Below are positions 36,501-45,700 of a stretch of DNA of 64,000 nt, one piece after another (the stretch's first letter is position 1; each line of letters opens with the position of its first letter). The notes under the pieces are model-generated. The model saw only the letters and a program-made list of their open reading frames with translations. It ran no database searches and was not told where the DNA came from. A program made the position numbers and the translations under genes. Source of the stretch: Caldisericales bacterium (GTDB lineage Bacteria; Caldisericota; Caldisericia; JAAYUI01). The stretch lies in the NCBI GenBank assembly GCA_012517765.1, contig JAAYUI010000008.1:62001-126000 (forward strand), read 5' to 3'.

Positions 36501-36525
36501 TAAGCAGAGTCAAAATCTTTTTCAT
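27541..36525 (-). CDS. Giant secreted surface protein A (2994 residues) with CuAO-N1 C-terminus
   Basis: The start is MKKILTLLITVIM (36525), preceded by AAGGAG at 9-base spacing; it gives a normal signal peptide. The chain opens with the family block NRW-N-K-x-G-x-D-R-Y-G-R, then WTEVWLTV and WYVILDGWGQVWFDPDGRFND (about 45-190). Repeated units ending GD-x-R-L-T-x-V and GDLDVG follow to about residue 950. The middle has PYRGSC-like, NPNDVNDP, DCxxxxxxCDIC, DCC-x5-P-x-DGINVHGLDI and YYWLRTDLHNN motifs, all shared with the three neighbours. EF-hand-like loops occur near 1798 (DDINGDGKIRFND) and 2340 (DITADGVVSFAD). Ig-like domains (about 2610-2855) and a CuAO-N1 domain (2855-2994) end it. No enzyme motif, SLH domain, LPXTG or TM anchor is seen. 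It is probably a surface-layer, sheath or adhesin subunit. Confidence 0.8.
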   Translation of the reverse strand: MKKILTLLITVIMVLSIVPVFGSAPESQAASPNTPATMVANRWNKIGYDRYGRALLNGKMVPWQKAGEEIWGRPNDGFPMPFALRAVYQRPESIPIPPATPLYCVPATGNAVVSSNDLFASGLWTEVWLTVIPDGGKSTYKDHWYVILDGWGQVWFDPDGRFNDPRYYGYADPYDVNYRRDPFGSPWDNCKDNPKALVDPIVSNNTQGPYIFDPDYNPFTNPKTTGVYQFHSESYKQNNRAAPEYEPRIYFWDAMNTKRLWKLGWADMNDFYALSESQYGPPVNNPDPTHFGPAGIRPTGVVYGSGGDKDYADWDIGLTLTNFTINLDMYEMADAGSVLHAENVSHFASYPDSVATPIPAHTPSFQYGEFIYRKGGTYVPYMPTGTGGSRVLSFVDGGDTRLTGVTVHRGSYNKTYPPNSDVIDNGIPSLYEPGDDYDVGTSLWAFQDPAFDPVFTLNERFHDQVISGQINNTYNVGEFIYRDMTDPQMQVSEGDIRITNVNGYQDNVNNHFPENPTLLYDTDGLLRSGIAEGDLLLMAEVLDGGCLSPKYDIAVETDAWIGWWDNGQWKGINPALTAASIRSGFDTTVNHFQRVQKDAVLAEKANEFFVPATVFQNVQFEERQFGGWSVWLDDGIDNNRSYNISFAGYTKPLDLSPNIEWDETMEQMVGTESLTRWDLDYGRGSSNDMVGSLVAFTSPKIVGPRYGYYDTNGNGYGCDEKIYRDMDMNTGIAGQTTLSAGVAAGATVLPVNSITGFAIGDTISIAPDNPGELEYRIIVAIGANTITVGVPINFAHAAGREITEIGGFGMISRGDVRLSDVTIYRGSTMVHYFAGSIVADGDLDVGQQLTYFSPTNGMDVFFYDIPHLADGIPLNNQYDPGEDLYLIPQALTSVDFRAQRLSEIEVQGIKYHCGSMVQLGRLLWTSNPVNMISMGNNGNNAYMDFEVLPGKIDVQVKVDQPFMVEQTSHVEITVNPPPTKSTDKYYVLLENLPRSAYNNIAEVFRVIDKDHETAKFEITPYRASCDLTGFVQDRKVYVHVFKEVSDLAKYAGSLFVPPDGPYYDPYWKKVYRDPEKRAYANFARNVFDPINDFRYHIYQPLIGHIADSYDCYGMWSQTVQPENLVITANRQCLTVLEQRFPNLILTLTDWDNPNDVNDPAGMRFATTSIPERPHRVNYNARGAGIKFLFTATNFDFTEKYIIQVNDDDTFICWVWYDFEPLNMLSPLDYMYFRNINTFTTALPNPRDGRNIPRRGVADKPRLPTDAEPESVLQKATVDDVDCSGRQATCDICGEEQGFLPIGAVTLNDTYGNSYINFTIQTFGVPTMVTDYGFLNTTDQGGQILCAVLPRNTESDLWIRVTSDQTIFNYNSVNGQLWPPNGPAFLNDYTGGADYCGVIRFKVTPPDPDVNFAEMTMVDHALQYSQCNYTVGSDVDGYHSNPLHRMGLPAPQIQIPYNPIIYDYNNEIRCYPGGQTHPGRLIGSSILKKSGWNAYPAIHTKQFYKLGTEFFPLTDYGLFFVLKNQKGEHLSFVPVQDYFPPYANRDDLLIKRVTIEGPFMRPRFMDAQSTNFLSGNFYNGVQYLPIQYDFSGKIVIDESNYGSFEMNALNAYGGDFRNVTSPYMSNQNPVRNSMRYPQDTNIPENLYLRLLDRSLDYTAQHWANIGPSQPGGANDLFIIDEIIPINYGNIKITVELSSGKKKIYQDCCIDPPVDGINVHGLDIQGAQKEIEVDTDNVVELTLKEYLDIQVVNECNNALVFCWQDRGIKQAGSEVRYGVGDGWITNPPKNSNRQNLGWQYLPGDDINGDGKIRFNDFETEILGTYDMVTNTWAAGVIDARTFQRQDGIYKFELSKVNGALIDEVGFDFGGGTAIGGRFTVPDHVISDNEELPIYITAYKYGDDDNDRSFQPYWEVPPTSQFGRAGYSHEVYLAAQTAIRVVGKEDLQVTTSPDILTAGVTPEYVDGTPLTFQVYGPDGSTPLDFHEMGVPDWTGAYKITDDKYIANNIIQDPHPDNPTFYGYGQQLPRYYWLRTDLHNNDGTQYNNNFFFSSRANPFSPIKIDFSQSEEGKYMFRGFCANDEGSFPVHIWTPDRKHRTKIDVKVRPPKVEYQVTNVDDPDLKLFTVPANPGDVDFVLTAADNRLYKVRVVCRTQDGSKLLTGAAKGVSVCAGTDKDVARFTPCFSRPMSFRNASSLTFSIGVRPDQIPADPTPNDINQYFETRIQPRLGFDFNGNGKLDETNNEIYISKYSRYADRTIYSYGWGNYRYIYVYQPQEVQVATGNPKPIMYYRTENYAYDDPKSGGLYYTLFMYCDIYADPETTLGWGPGAIYNSFKKSGYVFPDITADGVVSFADALSLDDKGSTEMYIYGEDVSGFAGLVGDNTWAATTTWGDVYGGLTPYLTGVNGYNYGFAFQTDPYAPRTMKRRYGYRPTATNIDAFFPGGDSSFYLDWDSFPANDNYLQIKAPLVEVKSATTRQTLEKKLLDPNGYDLIYGKENHLLFTFSPADQRDLPLTPDARVYLAGTTGGGVHEANVYGRTERSETNPAATDVMLAMTPTGVGVGVVAINYRTPNKRFVFPYEYRIDTDLEGRAIISSFDSVKGLEVIVESEDTLKAQIPGTLNITVREYGSHAPAAQAELKIEGAGLSIPSRRCNDKGQTTVSITPTETGIIRVKANLAGYADGEGYIVVGVDVQPPSIDQLEPVDYTVVNTNTVSVKGVTKPGSTVTINGQKVGVDIKGAFQSNVTLKEGSNVIVIKATSPTGASTTRYLTIIKDTEKPMLLVNDPTTIIHDATTYELTGRVEPGAKVTVNGQPATVVFDVWTATVNLVKGTNTVNISATDAAGNPNQTTIQLNNYTMQEVEFVVGNAVAYVNGTATTMPVAPTLSASNSVMVPIEFLASAFGGQATPSGTAAIMTLGSVTVDAINVGSTNVNVNGQTVTLPDAPVLNGATIMVPAEYLMLMIQNEIVKADPAKQIPLDIQWNDAARRLTITRYSL

Positions 36526-36544
36526 TTGCTCTCTCCTTCGCACA

Positions 36545-36567
36545 GGGTTTGTCTTGCGGACAAACCC
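36545..36567 (-). promoter_or_regulatory. Leader hairpin upstream of giant gene A
   Basis: A 9-bp perfect stem (GGGTTTGTC with GACAAACCC, 5-base loop) lies a few bases 5' of the AAGGAG site at 36533-36538. Its position fits control of ribosome access or mRNA protection. Function is inferred. Confidence 0.5.
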
Positions 36568-36580
36568 ATTCCCTTGAAGG

Positions 36581-36602
36581 TTTGCAACACCATCGTTGCA
36601 AA
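36581..36602 (-). promoter_or_regulatory. Second leader hairpin upstream of giant gene A
   Basis: TTTGCAAC and GTTGCAAA form an 8-bp perfect stem with a 6-base loop. It lies between the shared leader block and the SD-proximal hairpin. No terminator T-run follows. Confidence 0.4.
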
Positions 36603-36608
36603 CACATC

Positions 36609-36648
36609 TGCTAAATCAACGCTTGATAAATCAAATCCTTGTATCAAT
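36609..36648 (-). repeat. Conserved leader block, copy 1
   Basis: Read on the plus strand, this block shares the ordered words TGCT, TCA, CGCTTG, TAA, ATCA, ATCCT and ATCAAT with 47394-47434, with only small gaps. Both copies lie between the hairpin after the upstream giant gene and the start of the next one. A regulator site or RNA element is likely. Confidence 0.5.
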
Positions 36649-36659
36649 CTCATTTCACG

Positions 36660-36689
36660 GCATGGGCCGGACCAAAATCCGGCCCATGC
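36660..36689 (-). terminator. Hairpin after giant gene B, without T-run
   Basis: A perfect 12-bp stem (GCATGGGCCGGA with TCCGGCCCATGC, 6-base loop) starts 25 bases after the stop of giant gene B. No T-run follows on the minus strand. It may be a weak or factor-dependent terminator, or a 3'-end stabiliser within a polycistronic transcript. Confidence 0.55.
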
Positions 36690-36714
36690 AAAACTTCTTG
36701 GTTACTATCGGGAC

Positions 36715-39700
36715 TTATTTGCCCCAGATCCTCTTGATTGTAATGACTTTGCCCTGCGGTTCATAGGTTAGTGTGTTCACGGAAGTGGTATCCATGTCAA
36801 GCACCTTTGTGATGAAGGATGCCGGTATGAGAACCTTTCCTGTCGCAATCACCGGGGCAACCGTCAAAGTGACCGTGTTGCCATTGAGCGTTGCGGTGGT
36901 TGAGCCAACTGTGAAGTCTGCTGTGTATTTGTCAATTGTTATCGTGAGCTTGTTATTGGCAAATGTTGCTGTGTATCCAAGCTCATTGCTGAGTTCTTCG
37001 GCCGGGACCATTGGTGTTCCGGTTGCCTTGTCAAGAAGTGGCGGCTGGGTCAGGAGGTCCGCCTTGCCGTTAAGCACTTTCTGGGTATTGCCGACAACCA
37101 GTTTCAGCGTGTTGACCTTGAGCATCTTGAAGGTCGCGGTTGAAGCCGGTGTTGTGTTCTCTGCTGCATCCTTTGCAGTAACGATCACGTCGAGAGGCAC
37201 GCCAGCAACTGGCGTGAATTCGGTGGTCTGCCAGTAGTCATTTACCACGGTGACTCCAAGGTTGATCTTGTTTCCACCAGCCTGCTGGACGGAAATTGTT
37301 ACGTCTGATCCAGGGTCAACTCTGCCAGAGAGCTTGAGCTTGCCTTCATTTTCAACAATGTAATTATCAATCTGTTCCTGGGTTGGCATAATGAGTTTTG
37401 GCGGATCCTTGTCAAGAACAATGCGTATTGTTGTTGTGCGGATTGCGCCATTTGGACCTGTTGCAACCAGTGTGATGATGTTCTCACCAGAAACTAGATT
37501 GTATATTGCTTTCCATTTGCCAGTTGCGTCTACTTCGGCATTGACGGTATTGAGCTTGAGTGTGGAGCCCTTTGTCACATCGCCGGTGAGGGTGATGGAT
37601 GTCTTGTTGGTGATTCCCGGGAATGCGTCGATGTTGATTGATGGCGGTGTGAGGTCAATGTCGACAAACAATTCGGCGTATCCGGTGACTTTGCCTTCCA
37701 TGGTTGCCTTGGCAACTATCTTGGAGAGTGACTCAGGCTTCACGTTTGCAAATGTTGCTTCACCGTTTGCATCTGTTTTCTGTTCAAGGTTGATTGTCCC
37801 GTCTTCAGACTTGAGCACAACCTTGACGCCTTCCATCCTGTAGCCGGAACCTGCCTCAGTAACAGTCACTATCACTGTGTCAAGCTGTCCGAGCCTCAAT
37901 ATCTTGTTGAGTGGTTCGGCTTTGACGTCAAGACCCTTGCAAGAATCAATCCTTATCGAGTCTGCAATGAAGAATATGTTCTCCATTGTCGGGTTTGTGA
38001 CAATGCTGTTGGTCCTGAGGTTCCAGTTGATGTTGCGTGCATAAAGGAGTGCAGTTACATCTTTTCCGGTGCCTGTTGGTCTCCATGAAATCATGGTTTC
38101 AACAGCTTTTGGATCTACTTCTGAATTGTGCAGCCTGCCAAGAGTAAGTCTCTCGTGCTGGGAAGTGATTCCCTGCGGGAGATATGCCCTGTCGTTGCTT
38201 GTCAGTACATAGCTCTCTTCCTTGATCTTGTTGTCACGCGGATCGGCCGGATATGCCCTCACGATAAAGTGGTTGAGCTTTCCGTATGTTGCATCGTAAT
38301 ACTCAGGATCAAGAAGGTCCTTGCTGGCCTCTTCACCGGTAGCTGGATCATAAAGCTTGACTATTGGGGCTTCGACCTTGACCATGTTGTCCGGGATTGC
38401 TTCCCAGTCAAGCCTGAAGCTTCCATCGTTTGTTCCCCACCATGATCCGCCCCACTGGTTTTTGCCGTGTCTGAACCTGGTGTGGACCTTGTTCGGGTCA
38501 AGCTGGGCATACCACTGCGGGTTGCCATAAACGTCTCCAAAGTCTCCGCTGTTGGAGTAGATGTTGTTTCCAACAAGTCCACCAACATTCATCTTGTCAT
38601 CTGCGTAGTAGAAGAAGCTTATTTCACCATTCTGGTTGAACGAGAGCGAGTCTGAATATGAGAGGTAGTTGTCGGAGTTGAGGTCGCAGAACAGGTATCC
38701 ACCAAAGTACGGGTTGTTGTAGATGGCGCCGAGTCCCCATCCCCTGTTTGCAGTTGGCGGGAGATCATGTGCCCTTCTGGTGTCAAACCTGAGGTCATCA
38801 AAGCGGAAGTTTGTGGTGTTGTAGTGCTCGTAAAAGACTGCGCTCATGTCGAAATTATTGATCCAGGACGCGTTCTGGAAGGCACCCATGGCGTCAAGCC
38901 TGTGGATCTCGTTGTTCTTGTTGAGTATCGGGTCAATCTTGCCGTCATTGTTGATGTCGATTGCAATCCACGGGCTGAACCTGTTTCCACTTGCCATCAT
39001 CCAGTAGACCTGGTTCCAGGTTGTGAAATCATAGTATACACCATAGTTTACGGTGCCCGGGTGGGTCGGTCCGCCACCAGCATTTGTTCCGTATGCCCAT
39101 TCCCATTCTTTTGGCCTCGTGACAAACGGGGTGAACCTTGCGGTGTCCTGGCCCGAACCTGAGCAAACGGAGACTTCTTTTGCAACTCCCCTGATTGGCT
39201 GGCCCTGGGCATCAGTGCACTTGACGGTTATCTCGTAGATCCTCTCGTCATAAGCAGTCATCACAAAGTCTGGGTCCTCGGATTTCGCCGAAGCAGACGG
39301 ATTGCCGGTAACCGAGAACATCTGATTGGTCTCCGTATTGCGGATCTTGTACTCAACATGTGGCTGTGCAACCTTTACGGTCACCTTGCCAGAATGCTTG
39401 CGGTCTGGTGTGTATGCGTAGACATCAAACTCGCCCTGGTCGTTTGCGCAGAAGCCGAGGAAAGAGTATCCGACGGCCCTGTTCTTGTCGTCCCTCTTCA
39501 CCTGGAACTTGATTGGTGTGAACGGGTCGCTTGGTGTTGAATAGAGGAACGCGTTGCAGACTATGCCACCGGAGTAGTTGTGGAGGTCGGTGCGGAGCCA
39601 GTAGTACTGCGGGAGATGCGCGCCCTTGCCATAGTAGTACTCATCGTCTGGATGCGGGTCGACAAAACAGTGCATTTCTATGTTTCTGTCTTCAACGTAG

Positions 39701-42700
39701 CTCTGGCCAAATCCGTCCGTGACACCCCTGCTGAAGTCGACAGGGTTGCCCTGGGCGTCAGTGAAGGTGAAGGTAAGCGGTTTGTCCGGTGCCTGGAGCT
39801 CTGGCTGCATACCTGCAGTGAGTGGCTCTGGGCCGTATGTCATCTGGAGGTCAACGTTCGGGAGCACCTCGAATGCCCTGGTTCCCGAGATATATACTTC
39901 GTGGCTCATTGATGGCGTGTTGTCCGGAAGGACATCAAACAGCGGCCTGAAGCTCCTGTCGTTGTTGTCATCGCCATACTTGTATCCAACGATCCATATC
40001 GGGAGTGTTTCGTCCCAGCCAATGACGTGGTCTTTTACTCCACCTGGTACCGGCTTGCCGGTTGGTGTCATGGAACCGAAGTCAAACCCGACCGAGGTTA
40101 TCATGTCCTTGCCACATTCAAGCATGTACTCGCCATTGTTGCGCTGGAACGTCCTTGCATCTATGTATGCACCAGACCATGAGTTGGTCGTGATGTCATA
40201 AGTTCCGATTATTTCGGTCTCGCCATCCTTGAATGAGACCTTTCCATCCCTGTTCTTGTCGTCGCCTGGCTGATACTGGACTCCCTGTGCATAAACAGTG
40301 GAGTTCTTTGGCGGGTTGGAGAGCCAGCCATCACCGGCACCGGCCCAGACGTTCTGGTCCGGATCCCAGCAACCACGGTCTTGCCATGCAAAGACGAGGG
40401 CGTCATTGCATTCCGGATTTGCCCATTCCTGATTATTGGATGGATCGACCTTCTCGTTCTCGTACAGGTTGACCTTGAAGGTAACAGGAGTGTTCACAAA
40501 CACTCCGCCCCTCTGCTCGATGTCCTCGTTTTGCAGTTTGATCTTGAGGGCATGAACATCGATTCCGTCTGTTGGCGGTACCTGACAGCAATCCTGGTAG
40601 ATCTTCACATCGCCGTTGGCAAGCGTGACCTTGATCTCGATATTGCCTGGCTGGGTCGGGATAATGCCGTCAAACACGAAGACGTGTCCTGCATTTGGAG
40701 CAAATGCCTGGAACGGCAGGTATGGCTGCTGGTTCACATAAATGAGGTCTTTGTGGTTAACAAGGACCCTGTTCCTCGGGAGCCTTATTCCAAGGGCCTG
40801 GTGAGTGTCAAGCTGGAAGTCTGGTGCAGGATCAATGATGCTTGTGAAGTCACCTGTTGACCACATCCATGGTGTGTACTCGTAAGTCTGCCAGTTCTGG
40901 TAATCGGCCTTGATGTATCCCGAAGTATCGTACCTGATCGGGACGTTCTTTATTCCATTGTAATTATATTCAGAAGTCAGCCTCTGTCTTGCATAGGTTG
41001 AGCCTTCCCATGTCTGCTCCGGCCTGAACCATCTCATCGGTGTCATGAACGGTCCCTTGACCTCGATCGAGCGGATTATCAGGAACGAGAGCTCCGGCTG
41101 GTTCTGGGCGATTGATGCGTCAAGCGTGTACTGGTCCCATTCCTGGGTTCTGTTGGTGTCGGTCGGTGAGTTGAGGACGAAGTAGAGCGAGTAGTCGGTG
41201 AGCGGGTAGAACTCTGTTCCCAGTTTTCTCCACATGTTCTGGTTGATTGCAGGATAGGCATTGAAACCGCCGCCCCTGGTGTTTCCTACTGCCCTGGCAA
41301 CATGGGACTGTCCGCCCGGATAGCAGTAGGTGTCTCTCTTGTTGTTCCAGCATATTGGATCATACCAGTGCTGGAGCTGTGGAGACGGCCTGTCAAGCGG
41401 GGAGGTGGCCCTTGTGCCCGAGGTGTAATTGGCTTCCGAGAAGCGGAGGCCGTTGTCAACCCAGCGGAATTCGGAGAAGTTGAGTTTTGCTGCCGGCATT
41501 ACCTTCACGGTTGTTACACCACAGTAGTCAATGCCAGGTGCATCGTCATAGGCAAAGTATGGCGGATGGATTGTCGGGTTCGAGGTGTCCATCGAGGTTG
41601 TCGCAAGCGAGCTGTTGTAGTCAAAGATCGTGTTGTCAAGGTACACTCTGATCTGCACGTCAGTTTCTGAGTTCTGCGGCTGGATCGGGACGCATATCTC
41701 TCCGCCTGCCGAGGTATCTGTCCAGTTGGAGATGAGGCAAGGAACTCCGTAGGTGTTTATCACACCAAACGTGTAGCCACGGAAACCGTTCATGAATGGT
41801 GCCTGGTAGTCAATGGCCTGGTTGTTGAAGCGGCCCATTCTGTCATTGTAGGAGATGTCGCCAAGTGGCGGGAAACCATCGCCAAGCGGACAGACGTCGC
41901 AAATGCCCTTTCCAACGGAGCAGTCGCGGTCGTCAAGGCTTGTGGTGAGCGTTGATCCAATGCTGCCCTGGAGGAAACCGTCAGTGTCCTTGAACGGCAT
42001 GCGGGTTGGTCCACCCTGACCGTTTATATCTACTCCATTGTTTCTCATTGAGTAGAGCCAGTCAGTCGGGTCAAGCGCGCGTGCTTTTGATTCTATGCTG
42101 TCTCCCCTTGGCTCGTACAGCCTCCAGAAGAGATATGTGCCGTCTGTATTGACCTGGATGATGTACATGTGTCCATAGGTCGGGTTGATTGCAGTGCAGA
42201 GGTACTGGATTCCGGCGCCATGTGCGTTGACGTTTGCTATGAGCTTTGCCCTTCCGCCGGTCTGGACTCCTGCCGTGGAAACATCTATGTTCGCAGGATC
42301 ATTGACGTCCCTTGGGTTGTCAGCGTCAGTGACCTTTATGAAGAGGTTCGGGAACCTCATGTCTACTGGCGAGAGACACCTGTTCGGAACGAGATTAAGT
42401 GTTTCTGGCTCAACATACATCTTGAACACGCCGTAGCAGTCATAATTGTTGGCAAGGCCGCATGTGAATGTTGGTATGCCGCTTGGTGACTCAATTGGTC
42501 TTGGGGTCCTGTCACCCTTGTGCCTGGAATCATACTGCCTGATTGTCCATGGACGTGCCACCCAGTATGGGTCATAGATGTTTACATCATAAAGATTTTC
42601 GTAGTCCTGGAGTGTTCTCTCCTGGCGCTCGCCTGCAAGGATCGAATCTGTCGGTACCTTGTAGGAAACTCCGCCTTTTTCAAGGAACACTTCGACCTTG

Positions 42701-45700
42701 AGTGGATCGCGCGACCCGTCCGGGTTGCATGATCCCCTGTAAGGTGTGATCTGAACGTGCTGGACCGGATTTTCCGGTGTTATCTCGACAACCTTCTGGA
42801 AGCTGTTGCCAACTGCATCGGATATCTTTGTTGTCTTGTTGTATCCGTCGAAAGTCGGCATTCCGCCAACTGTTCCGACCGGATAGTCGTCGTCGATTGG
42901 TCCGCCTGCCGGGCGACCCGGGTCTGGCGGGAGCTCTGTCCTGGTGAGGATGAGGTCATCAACATAGTCAAGTGCCACTATCGGTGAGCCATGGTAAGAG
43001 GTGTTCTTGTACTGGGTGTTGTCCTGTGACCTGTATCCTGAAATACCAACTGTTGCGTTGTACCACTGGAGGGCGTAGTCCTGAGAGTTCATTTCTCCGT
43101 ATGAGAACCTGATGTTTCCTTCGCGATCAATGGTTATGGAGAAGTTTACCGTTGCAGGATCATTGTCGCCGGCGTAGTAGGAGTGACCTGCCCAGCGGAT
43201 CTTGAATTCGCTTGTTGTTGGCCAGCTGAGCCAGACGCCGAGGTTCGGGTTTGGCTGCCCATAGGTGCCAAGAGGGCTCCATCCAAGGTCCATGAAGAAG
43301 GAGCAAGCGCATATTGCCCAGTTATAGGCATTTCTCATCCAGCCGTATGTGTCATCCGGGTATCCATAGGTTCCGGCGTATTTGCAGACGCCAACTTGTG
43401 GAAGACCCATGAATGTTATCCAGCCTGCCCAGGAGACTTCAATCTTGGTGCCTGCGGCGGCTGTCTCATAGTAGAACGGGAAGTCCCACGGGAGCCTGAG
43501 ATAATCTGACTGTTGTGCGCTGGCACAGTCTGAATATGTGTAGTAAAGCCTGTATGTTGTGTTGAATGTTTCCTTCGGGAGCTCGACCTGGCCCTTGTCA
43601 AAAGCGGTAAAGGTGTTGTTCTCAAAGGACTCGATGTAGTCAACGCGGGCCGGCGTTGCCGGTATGCCTGACTGGTAGACATCGGTCACCTTGACGATGT
43701 ACTTCTCGCCTGGTTTTGGTGCCGGGTCGATTGAGACCTTGACGTCCGATGTCTGCTCGACCTTGAGGTGATATGCGGCATTCGGGTTGGCAGGAACGCC
43801 GTCAATGTCGACGTTTACCTTGACCTTGCCAGGGAGGACTTCGATGTCCATGTACCTTGGGTCACCGCATTTGCCCATCGTGACCATTCCAACCTGCGAC
43901 TCGACGTCATATACTTCGCCTGCCGCAAGCTTTGTTCCACATGGATAGAAGTAGCCGAATGGCTTGAACACCATGTCGTTTGTTGAGTTGGTCCTCACTT
44001 CGGCTGCGTCGTTCTTCCTGAGGACAAAGCCGTTCATGCCAACGTAGTGGCCCGGGCTTAGGAGCCTGATCCTGTCGCCTGGCTCCGGTACCTTCTGGAT
44101 CTTGTAGACTTCAACGTTGTCCCAGTAAGACTTATGCTGGTAATAATAGTAGGAGTAGAAGTGTCCGTTCGGGAAACCAACCGAACCGTAAGTGTTTCCA
44201 CCAGTTAGTGTCGTCACAACCGGCCCACCCCAGCCCGGGATCGTGAGTGTCCAGATATTGCTCATGACTGTGGTCCTGATCCTCTGCCTTGAGTTCATCG
44301 GGATGATCGAACCATTGTTTATTGGATCGAAATACTGGATTGGATAGACGTTTGCCCATCCACCAGCATTATCGTACCTTAGTATATGGAGTCTGGCATA
44401 GTTTGATGTTCTGTGCCATCCATAATAGTGGTAGCCATATGGGGAGTAGAACATGACAGCTGCATAACCAGTGTTGTTCGACTGCATATAGCAGGCGGCA
44501 AGGCCCATAAACCTGTAATAGCTAGCGTAAAACTGGTAGTTTCTCCAGGTGTAGTCAAAATCAAATACATATTTGTTCCAGCTTGGGCCTGTTGCTGGTG
44601 ATGGTGGGTTATCACCATCCATGCCATTGTAATAGAGTACTCCACCGTTCATTGTGTATGGATACGGGTTTTGTGGTGTTGGCGGATAAACATAATTGTA
44701 GGCCGGTGGGAAGGCGGTCAATTGCCAGCTTCCGCCATAATTTTCACGGGTATAGCAGGTCCTGTTTGCAGCCGAATATGGTTGGTAACCTGGTGGGTTT
44801 CCTATATAGATTCCATTGATCCACTGGGTATTGCCAGACCAGGCAAGATAACCAGTCTGGACGTTGATCCAGTTACTGCCATCTATTCCAGCAAAAGGAA
44901 CTACATCGGTTGGGTTTGGCATTGTACCAATGTTTGTCCATGTTGCCGGTTCAAACCTTTCGATGCCGTTGTCTGCAGGGTTCTGCCATCCGATCATGCG
45001 TATGGAACGAGTTCCACCAGCAAGTGCTGGATCGTAATACACGAGCTCGCCAACATCGTACATCATGTTTGGTTTTGCACAGTCATGTGGCTCATCGTAG
45101 AAAGCAGCTCCGTTTTCGAGCTTGATCAACGGACGGCCGACATCAAGGTCACCGTCGGTAACAAATGAACCTGCTTTGTAGGTGACGACTGTTGCGGCAT
45201 CGCCTGTTGATGTTGCCGGGGATATCGTGATGTCCATCATGCGCTGGTCGCCGACGTTTACCACACCCGGATTATAGTTTATGAGTGCCGGATCTGGCTG
45301 GAGTGCCTGGGCCGGGTTGAGTGGCGTGCGGTTCATGTCTTTGTAGATTGTTTCGCCACAACCATACCTAAGGTCTGCTGGAAGCGGGGTCGGGAACTGG
45401 CCAGGGGTCATGTTGTAATTCAGCTCGTTGTAAAGGTATATGTCCGGGAACTGGGTCATCGGGAGGTCGATGTCCATTGCCTTTTCGACCTTCTTTGAGC
45501 CAACAAACTGCTCGCCGGCCTCAAAGTTCACATGGTCGTCCGAAAGGGAGAGTGCATAGCACTTTCCACCCTCTGCAATGTTGTTGTCGACGCCGTTGTC
45601 CAGGAAGAGCTGGAGGCCAAGGTATTCCCTGTACTGGAGCTGGACGTCAAAGAACGTGGTTGTTGGGACATAGAAGGTTTTTCCATCAACATCGAGGGCC

